A DNA stretch of 64,000 nt from Flavimobilis rhizosphaerae (GTDB taxonomy: Bacteria; Actinomycetota; Actinomycetes; Actinomycetales; Cellulomonadaceae): positions 727,070-791,069 of the forward strand of contig NZ_JACZDF010000001.1 in NCBI RefSeq assembly GCF_014852685.1, read 5' to 3'. Positions 59,086 to 64,000 of this stretch are shown in pieces. Each line of letters opens with the position of its first letter. The stretch's first letter is position 1. Below the pieces are notes generated by a model. That model worked only from the letters and a program-made list of their open reading frames with translations. It was not told where the DNA came from and searched no databases. A program made the position numbers and the translations under genes.

Positions 59086-60122
59086 GCCCCTCGACCTCCT
59101 CGCCCGCCGCGACCGCCCCCGCAGGGGTCCCGGCGCCGATGGCCACGAAGAAGCGGCGCAGCCCGTTCGCCGGAGCGGCGGGACGCAACGCCGGGCTCGT
59201 CGTCGCGTTCGCGCTGCTGTGCGTCGTCGGCTTCGTCACGGGGGGTGAGCGCTTCGCGTCGGTGAGCAACCTCCTCACGGTGCTGAGCCTCGCGTCGGTC
59301 ATCGGCGTCCTCAGCATCGGCATGACGTTCGTCATCACGACGGGCGGGATCGACCTCTCCGTCGGCGCGGTCATGGGGCTCGCGTCCGTGTGGGCGACGA
59401 CGCTCGCGACCCAGCAGATGGCCATGGACACGCACTGGTCGGTCATGGTGCTCACGGCGCTCGCCGTCGGGCTCGTCGCGGGCCTCGTCAACGGTGCGCT
59501 CGTCGCGTACGGCAAGGTCGTCGCGTTCATCACGACGCTCGCGATGATGGCCGCGGCGCGCGGCCTCGCGGAGATGATCTCGAACCGTCAGACGCAGCGG
59601 GTGCGCGTCAAGCCGTTCCTCGACTTCTTCGGGAGCGACGTGCTCGGAGTGCCGATGCTCGTGTGGATCTTCGCGCTGGTCTCTGCGGCCGGCTGGATCC
59701 TTCTCAACCGCACGACGTTCGGCCGACGGACGGTCGCGGTCGGCGGCAACCCGGAGGCTGCGCGCCTCGCGGGCATCGACGTGCGGCGCCACACGATGTA
59801 CGTCTACGGCCTCGCGGGTCTCACCGCCGGAATCGGCGCCGTCATGATGCTCGTCCGCACGACGGCAGGCACGTCGACCCACGGCTCGATGTACGAGCTC
59901 GACGCGATCGCCGCGGTCGTCGTCGGCGGGACCCTGCTCATCGGGGGCCGCGGCACGATCGTCGGCACCGTCCTCGGCGTCCTCATCTTCACGACGCTCA
60001 CGAACGTCTTCACGCTCAACAACCTCTCGACGTCGGCCCAGGCCGTCGCGAAGGGCGTCATCATCGTCGCCGCGGTCCTGCTCCAGCAGCACCTCGCCCG
60101 ACGGTCCCGCTCGACCACCTGA
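59082..60122 (+). CDS. sugar ABC importer permease (RbsC type)
   Basis: 346 residues, a Ser/Pro/Ala-rich N-terminus (1-35) then 8-10 hydrophobic segments. The RbsC signature GMTFVITTGGIDLSVGAVMGL and the cytoplasmic loop GGNPEAARLAGIDVRRHTMYVYGL are present, as is AVVVGGTLLIGGRGTIVGT near the end. GTG start overlapping the ATPase stop with GGAAG upstream. An 86-bp gap with a weak hairpin (GACGGTC at 60130, GACCGTC at 60156) precedes the binding-protein gene. Confidence 0.93.
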   Translation: MSPSTSSPAATAPAGVPAPMATKKRRSPFAGAAGRNAGLVVAFALLCVVGFVTGGERFASVSNLLTVLSLASVIGVLSIGMTFVITTGGIDLSVGAVMGLASVWATTLATQQMAMDTHWSVMVLTALAVGLVAGLVNGALVAYGKVVAFITTLAMMAAARGLAEMISNRQTQRVRVKPFLDFFGSDVLGVPMLVWIFALVSAAGWILLNRTTFGRRTVAVGGNPEAARLAGIDVRRHTMYVYGLAGLTAGIGAVMMLVRTTAGTSTHGSMYELDAIAAVVVGGTLLIGGRGTIVGTVLGVLIFTTLTNVFTLNNLSTSAQAVAKGVIIVAAVLLQQHLARRSRSTT

Positions 60123-60208
60123 ACCGGTCGACGGTCCTGGCGCCGCAGGTGCCGCGACCGTCCTCCGTCGCTCGTCCCGCTCTCGTCACTCGACCCAAGG
60201 AGACTGTC

Positions 60209-61282
60209 ATGCCCGCATCACCGACGCTGCGCCGCCGCCTGACCCTCACGCTCGGCACGGCAGCCGCGCTCACGCTCGCACTCACGGGGTGCACCTCGAA
60301 CGAGGCGCCGCCGGACCCGACGACGGCTGGCGGCGGGAGCACCTCGTCCGCTCCTGCCCCTGGGGCGGGCGGCAACGACGAGCCGGGGGAGAAGGTCGTT
60401 ATCGGCTTCTCGGGCCCCGCGGCCGACCACGGCTGGCTCGGCGCGATCAACAAGGCCGCGATCGCCGAGGCAGGGCGCTACTCGGACGTCGAGCTCAAGG
60501 TCTCGGAGGGCACGAACGACGCGAACCTCCAGATCTCCCAGGTGGAGACGTTCATCAACGAGAAGGTCGACGCGATCGTCCTCCTGCCGACCGACGGTGC
60601 GGCGCTCACGGACGTCGCGATCAAGGCGATGGAGGCGGGCATCCCCGTCATCAACGTCGACCGCGAGTTCTCCTCGACGTTCGCGGCGCGCGTCACGGTG
60701 CTCGGCGACAACTACGGCATGGGCGTCTCCGCGGGCACGTACATCTGCGAGCGCCTTGGTGACCAGCCGGACGCGGTCGTCGCGGAGATCGCGGGCATCG
60801 ACTCGCTGCCGCTCACGCAGGACCGCACGAAGGGGTTCAACGACGCGCTCGCGGGCTGCGGCCTCAAGGTCTCCAACCGCGTCGCGGCGGACTTCACGAT
60901 CCAGGGGGGCGAGTCGGTGACGGCCCAGCTCCTCCAGGCGGCGCCGAAGATCGACGCGATCTGGAACCACGACGACGACCAGGGCATCGGTGTCCTCGCG
61001 GCGATCGACACGGCCAAGCGTGACGAGTTCTTCATGGTCGGCGGCGCCGGCTCGAAGGACGTCATGGAGCTCATCAAGAGCGGTGACTCCGTCATGGAGG
61101 CGACGGTCATCTACCCGTCGACGCAGGCGGCAGACGGGATCCGTCTCGCACGGATCCTCGCGCAGGGCCGGGTCATGGGTGACCTCGTCTCGGGAACGGT
61201 GCCCCGCAAGGTGCAGCTGTATGCGCCGGTCGTCACGAAGGACAACGTCGACGACTTCATCGGCGCCGCGTTCACGTCCTGA
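60209..61282 (+). CDS. sugar-binding lipoprotein of the ribose-type importer
   Basis: 357 residues; lipoprotein signal with lipobox LTGC (Cys28) and a Gly/Ser/Pro/Thr linker. The mature protein is a type I periplasmic-binding fold: VVIGFSGPAADHGWLGAINKAA, VDAIVLLPTDGAALTDVAIKAMEAGIPVINVDREF and IWNHDDDQGIGVLAAIDTA. AAGGAGA before ATG. It is followed by a 13-bp-stem hairpin that may raise its share of the transcript relative to downstream enzymes. Confidence 0.93.
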   Translation: MPASPTLRRRLTLTLGTAAALTLALTGCTSNEAPPDPTTAGGGSTSSAPAPGAGGNDEPGEKVVIGFSGPAADHGWLGAINKAAIAEAGRYSDVELKVSEGTNDANLQISQVETFINEKVDAIVLLPTDGAALTDVAIKAMEAGIPVINVDREFSSTFAARVTVLGDNYGMGVSAGTYICERLGDQPDAVVAEIAGIDSLPLTQDRTKGFNDALAGCGLKVSNRVAADFTIQGGESVTAQLLQAAPKIDAIWNHDDDQGIGVLAAIDTAKRDEFFMVGGAGSKDVMELIKSGDSVMEATVIYPSTQAADGIRLARILAQGRVMGDLVSGTVPRKVQLYAPVVTKDNVDDFIGAAFTS

Positions 61283-61287
61283 CCTTC

Positions 61288-61316
61288 GCCGGGCGGGCGC
61301 GTCGCGCCCGCCCGGC
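61288..61316 (+). terminator. hairpin between binding protein and dehydrogenase genes
   Basis: GCCGGGCGGGCGC and GCGCCCGCCCGGC form a perfect 13-bp stem with a GTC loop, 5 bp after the binding-protein stop and 23 bp before the next start. It has no T-run and lies inside what looks like one operon, so partial termination or mRNA 3' protection is likely. Confidence 0.65.
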
Positions 61317-61338
61317 CCTGTCCGAGAGGAGGACGCAC

Positions 61339-62553
61339 ATGAGCAGGACGGATCGACCCCGGCTGGGGGTCGGGATGGTCGGCTACGCCTTCATGGGGGC
61401 GGCGCACTCGCAGGCGTGGCGCACCGCGCCCCGGTTCTTCGACCTGCCGCGCACGATCGACATGGCTGCGCTGTGCGGCCGTGACGGTGCGGCGGTCGCT
61501 GCGGCGGCGGAGCGGCTGGGCTGGGCGAGCACGGAGACGGACTGGCGTGCGCTCGTCGAGCGCGACGACGTCGACCTCGTCGACGTGTGCACACCGGGTG
61601 ACACGCATGAGGAGATCGCTGTCGCGGCGCTCGCGGCGGGCAAGCACGTGCTGTGCGAGAAGCCGCTCGCGAACACGCTCGCGGAGGCGGAGCGCATGGC
61701 TGAGGCCGCGCGCGCCGCGGAGGCCCGGGGGCAGGTCGCGATGGTCGGCTTCACGTACCGGCGCGTGCCGGCGGTGCAGCTCGCGCGGCAGATTGTCGAG
61801 GAGGGCCGCATCGGCCGCGTGAGGCACGTGCGCGCGCAGTACCTCCAGGACTGGATCGCGGATCCGGAGGCGCCGCTGTCGTGGCGGCTCGACCGTGAGA
61901 AGGCGGGCTCGGGGGCGCTCGGTGACATCGGGGCGCACGTCGTGGACCTCGCGCAGTTCGTCACGGGGGAGTGGCTCACGGGGGTCTCGGGTCTGCTCGA
62001 GACGTTCGTCCACGAGCGTCCGGTCGCGGAGGCCCATGCGGGGCTCCGAGGGTCGGCCGGCGCCGACCGGGGCCCGGTGACGGTCGACGACGCCGCGGTG
62101 TTCTACGGCCGGCTCACGGGCGGAGGGCTTGCGACGTTCGAGGCGACGCGCTTCGCGTGGGGCCGCAAGAATGCGATCCGCCTCGAGATCAACGGGGAGG
62201 CCGGCTCGCTCGCGTTCGACTTCGAGGACATGAACGTCCTGCACCTCTTCGACGCGTCGGAGCCAGCCCGGACGGCGGGCTTCCGCCGGATCGTCGTGAC
62301 GGAGGCCGACCATCCGTTCGTCGGGGCGTGGTGGCCAGCGGGTCACGGTCTCGGCTACGAGCACGGTTTCACGCACCAGGTCGTCGACCTGGTCGAGGCG
62401 GTGGCCGCGGGCGCGGCCGTGCGCCCGACGTTCGACGACGGTCTGCAGGTTCAGCGGGTTCTCGACGCGGTCGAGCGTTCGAGCCTGGCCGACAACGTCT
62501 GGGTCCCGGTCCCGGGGCCTCGCCGCGCGCAGCCTGCCGCGGCCCGAGAGTGA
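61339..62553 (+). CDS. Gfo/Idh/MocA-family sugar dehydrogenase
   Basis: 404 residues. NAD(P)-binding Rossmann start VGMVGYAFMGAAHSQAW, catalytic motif HVLCEKPLANT (Lys of EKP), then the alpha/beta substrate domain with SWRLDREKAGSGALGDIGAHVVDLAQFVTGEW (GDIGxHxxDL motif). Oxidises a hydroxyl of a sugar, glycoside or inositol. GAGAGGAGG before ATG. Directly followed by a TIM-barrel isomerase 11 bp later, a pairing seen in inositol, levoglucosan and 3-keto-glycoside pathways. Exact substrate unknown. Confidence 0.9.
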   Translation: MSRTDRPRLGVGMVGYAFMGAAHSQAWRTAPRFFDLPRTIDMAALCGRDGAAVAAAAERLGWASTETDWRALVERDDVDLVDVCTPGDTHEEIAVAALAAGKHVLCEKPLANTLAEAERMAEAARAAEARGQVAMVGFTYRRVPAVQLARQIVEEGRIGRVRHVRAQYLQDWIADPEAPLSWRLDREKAGSGALGDIGAHVVDLAQFVTGEWLTGVSGLLETFVHERPVAEAHAGLRGSAGADRGPVTVDDAAVFYGRLTGGGLATFEATRFAWGRKNAIRLEINGEAGSLAFDFEDMNVLHLFDASEPARTAGFRRIVVTEADHPFVGAWWPAGHGLGYEHGFTHQVVDLVEAVAAGAAVRPTFDDGLQVQRVLDAVERSSLADNVWVPVPGPRRAQPAAARE

Positions 62554-62564
62554 GGAGAGCTGCT

Positions 62565-63566
62565 GTGGCACGACCGATCACGCTGTTCACCGGCCAGTGG
62601 GCCGATCTGCCGTTCGAGGAGGTGGCGCGCCTTGCGTCGGGGTGGGGGTACGACGGGCTCGAGATCGCCTGCTGGGGCGACCACCTCGACCCGTGGCGCG
62701 TCGACGAGCCGGGCTACGTCGAGGGTCGGCTCGAGATCCTCGAGCGGCACGGCCTCAAGGTGTGGACGATCTCGAACCACCTCAAGGGCCAGGCGGTGTG
62801 CGACGACCCGATCGACGCGCGGCACCGGGACATGCTGCCAGACGTCGTGTGGGGGAACGGAGATCCTGAGGGGGTGCGGACGCGGGCTGCGGAGGAGATG
62901 CGGCTGACGGCGCGTCTGGCGCGCAAGCTCGGCGTCGACACGGTCGTCGGTTTCACGGGCTCGTCGATCTGGAAGTACGTCGCGATGTTCCCGCCGGCGA
63001 CGCAGGCGATGATCGACGCCGGGTACGAGGACTTCGCGCGCCGGTGGAACCCGATTCTCGACGTGTTCGACGGGGAGGGGGTGCGCTTCGCGCACGAGGT
63101 CCACCCGAGCGAGATCGCGTACGACTACTGGACGACGCACGCGGCGCTCGACGCGATCGACCACCGGGAGGCGTTCGGCCTCAACTGGGACCCGTCGCAC
63201 ATGGTGTGGCAGGACATCGACCCGGTGAGCTTCCTCTGGGACTTCCGTGACCGGATCTATCACGTCGACTGCAAGGACACGAAGAAGCGCATGACGAACG
63301 GGCGCAACGGCCGGCTCGGGTCGCACCTGCCCTGGGCCGACCCGCGGCGCGGCTGGGACTTCGTCTCGACGGGCCACGGTGAGGTGCCGTGGGAAGACGC
63401 GTTCCGCATGCTCACGACGATCGGCTACGAGGGCCCGATCTCCGTCGAGTGGGAGGACGCTGGCATGGATCGCCTCGTCGGTGCGCCTGAGGCCCTCGAG
63501 TTCGTGCGCAGGACGGCGTTCGACGCGCCGACGGCCGCGTTCGACGCGGCGTTCAGCGTGCGGTGA
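62565..63566 (+). CDS. xylose-isomerase-like TIM-barrel protein (sugar isomerase/epimerase or keto-sugar lyase)
   Basis: 333 residues from a GTG with GAGGAGA upstream. AP-endonuclease-2/xylose isomerase-like barrel: start ITLFTGQWADLPFEEVARLASGWGYDGLEIA. Probable metal ligands are Glu178 (FAHEVHPSE), Asp209 and His212 (NWDPSHMVWQ), and Glu295 (SVEWEDAG), with His233 (IYHVDCKD) nearby. The long frame running back to 61971 is a shadow of the dehydrogenase gene. It most likely acts on the keto-sugar made by the adjacent dehydrogenase (isomerisation, dehydration or beta-elimination). A terminator follows. Confidence 0.88.
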   Translation: MARPITLFTGQWADLPFEEVARLASGWGYDGLEIACWGDHLDPWRVDEPGYVEGRLEILERHGLKVWTISNHLKGQAVCDDPIDARHRDMLPDVVWGNGDPEGVRTRAAEEMRLTARLARKLGVDTVVGFTGSSIWKYVAMFPPATQAMIDAGYEDFARRWNPILDVFDGEGVRFAHEVHPSEIAYDYWTTHAALDAIDHREAFGLNWDPSHMVWQDIDPVSFLWDFRDRIYHVDCKDTKKRMTNGRNGRLGSHLPWADPRRGWDFVSTGHGEVPWEDAFRMLTTIGYEGPISVEWEDAGMDRLVGAPEALEFVRRTAFDAPTAAFDAAFSVR

Positions 63567-63569
63567 GCC

Positions 63570-63605
63570 GCTCGCCCGTCGTCCGGCTCCGGAGGACGGG
63601 CGAGC
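63570..63605 (+). terminator. hairpin terminator of the second sugar operon
   Basis: GCTCGCCCGTC (63570-63580) and GACGGGCGAGC (63595-63605), 11-bp perfect stem, 14-nt loop, immediately after the last stop codon. Confidence 0.8.
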
Positions 63606-63714
63606 CTCGCCCTGCCGGGGGGAGCCGGGAGGGACGGGCGCGGCACCTCCGGGGGAGGGTGTCATGTCCGTCCTGCGCGCCCGGGCACCCTCTCGTCCGC
63701 AGGATCCCGCCGAT

Positions 63715-63744
63715 TTGTCATCCGCGGAGGCGCCCGTGTAATGT
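63715..63744 (+). promoter_or_regulatory. rRNA operon promoter P1
   Basis: TTGTCA (63715-63720), 18 bp, TAATGT (63739-63744): a good sigma70-type promoter in a 434-bp stretch without a credible gene. Weak short ORFs here lack ribosome sites. Confidence 0.6.
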
Positions 63745-63906
63745 TCTTCGAGCCAGCCCGGCAGGGCGAAGGAACGGGATGCAGATCCCGGGCCGAACCG
63801 CCGAGGCTCAGCCACCCACCTTCACCGGCCCCGGAACTCCGGGTCCTCTGGTATGCGTGGAGGGCGCGGGTGCTTCCGCAACTCGGATCCGGTCAACACA
63901 CCGGGT

Positions 63907-63935
63907 TTGACGCGGGGGAGCGAACGGGGTAAGTT
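63907..63935 (+). promoter_or_regulatory. rRNA operon promoter P2
   Basis: TTGACG (63907-63912), 17 bp, TAAGTT (63930-63935): near-consensus, about 190 bp after P1 and right before the leader motif. Tandem promoters are usual for actinobacterial rrn operons. Confidence 0.7.
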
Positions 63936-63942
63936 TGAACGG

Positions 63943-64000
63943 TTGCCTCCGAGCAGGACCCGCAAGGGAAGAGCGAGGATGCGCGTCTGTTCCTTGAGAA
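63943..64000 (+). ncRNA. 5' leader of an rRNA operon (16S gene beyond the edge)
   Basis: The last bases read CGTCTGTTCCTTGAGAA, which matches the conserved TGTT(C/G)(C/T)TTGAGAACTCAA element found upstream of 16S rRNA in many actinobacterial rrn leaders (antitermination/processing region). The sequence is cut at 64000, before any 16S bases. A similar element can also occur in the 16S-23S spacer, but two promoters just upstream favour the leader of 16S. Confidence 0.7.

Noticed and set aside
63741..63932. Short ORF before the right edge.
   Set aside because: It overlaps promoter elements and the rrn leader, has no ribosome site, and encodes no recognisable protein.

Overview
This window is chromosomal DNA from a very GC-rich Gram-positive actinobacterium. 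The evidence is strong GC3 bias, many GTG starts, NrdR-type class Ib ribonucleotide reductase, the GlgE maltosyltransferase pathway, a DivIVA/Scy-like coiled-coil protein, and the actinobacterial block etfBA-iscS-mnmA-ligA. The plant-glycan gene set suggests Micrococcales, perhaps a Cellulomonas or Sanguibacter relative; that placement is inference. The DNA is densely coding: about 45 genes, and only three non-coding stretches of 300 bp or more.

1-16.4 kb is a glycan-utilisation locus. It holds a GH3 beta-glucosidase (cut by the left edge), an ABC importer (lipoprotein plus two permeases, no ATPase), a LacI regulator, GH95 alpha-fucosidase, GH42 beta-galactosidase, GH31 alpha-xylosidase, GH1 beta-glucosidase and a CE7 acetyl esterase. 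Five near-identical 12-bp palindromes (CGAARCGYTTCG type) sit at the promoters of all four divergent or separate transcription units, so the LacI protein probably controls the whole set. The enzyme combination matches stepwise intracellular removal of fucose, galactose, xylose and glucose from imported xyloglucan oligosaccharides.

16.4-22.7 kb carries class Ib ribonucleotide reductase: nrdH-nrdI-nrdE behind two NrdR boxes, then two small membrane-protein genes, then nrdF alone. 22.7-33 kb is housekeeping and envelope-related: a phosphoribosyltransferase, an FKBP lipoprotein, a zinc-ribbon protein, two alpha/beta hydrolases, a 713-residue coiled-coil protein built on an 11-residue repeat, a membrane protein, a lipoprotein, and a thioredoxin-fold/TPR protein without the CxxC site. 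Almost every convergent gene pair is separated by a strong hairpin terminator.

33-42.8 kb, all on the minus strand, encodes alpha-glucan metabolism: glgX, then glgE-treS-maltokinase-glgB. This is the route trehalose to maltose to maltose-1-phosphate to linear glucan to branched glucan. 43-55.5 kb has etfB-etfA, a cysteine desulfurase, mnmA, a MetE-like protein and ligA. That otherwise conserved block contains an inserted secreted M23 peptidase with four YQW repeats and a bulb-lectin domain (lower GC and different codon choice), plus a prolyl oligopeptidase.

55.5-63.6 kb is a second sugar locus: ThuA-like protein and ROK regulator (minus), diverging from a ribose-type ABC importer (ATPase, permease, lipoprotein), a Gfo/Idh/MocA dehydrogenase and a xylose-isomerase-like TIM-barrel enzyme. 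The window ends in two consecutive sigma70-type promoters and a leader segment typical of an rRNA operon; the 16S gene itself would lie just beyond the right edge. No tRNA, CRISPR array, insertion sequence or prophage was recognised.
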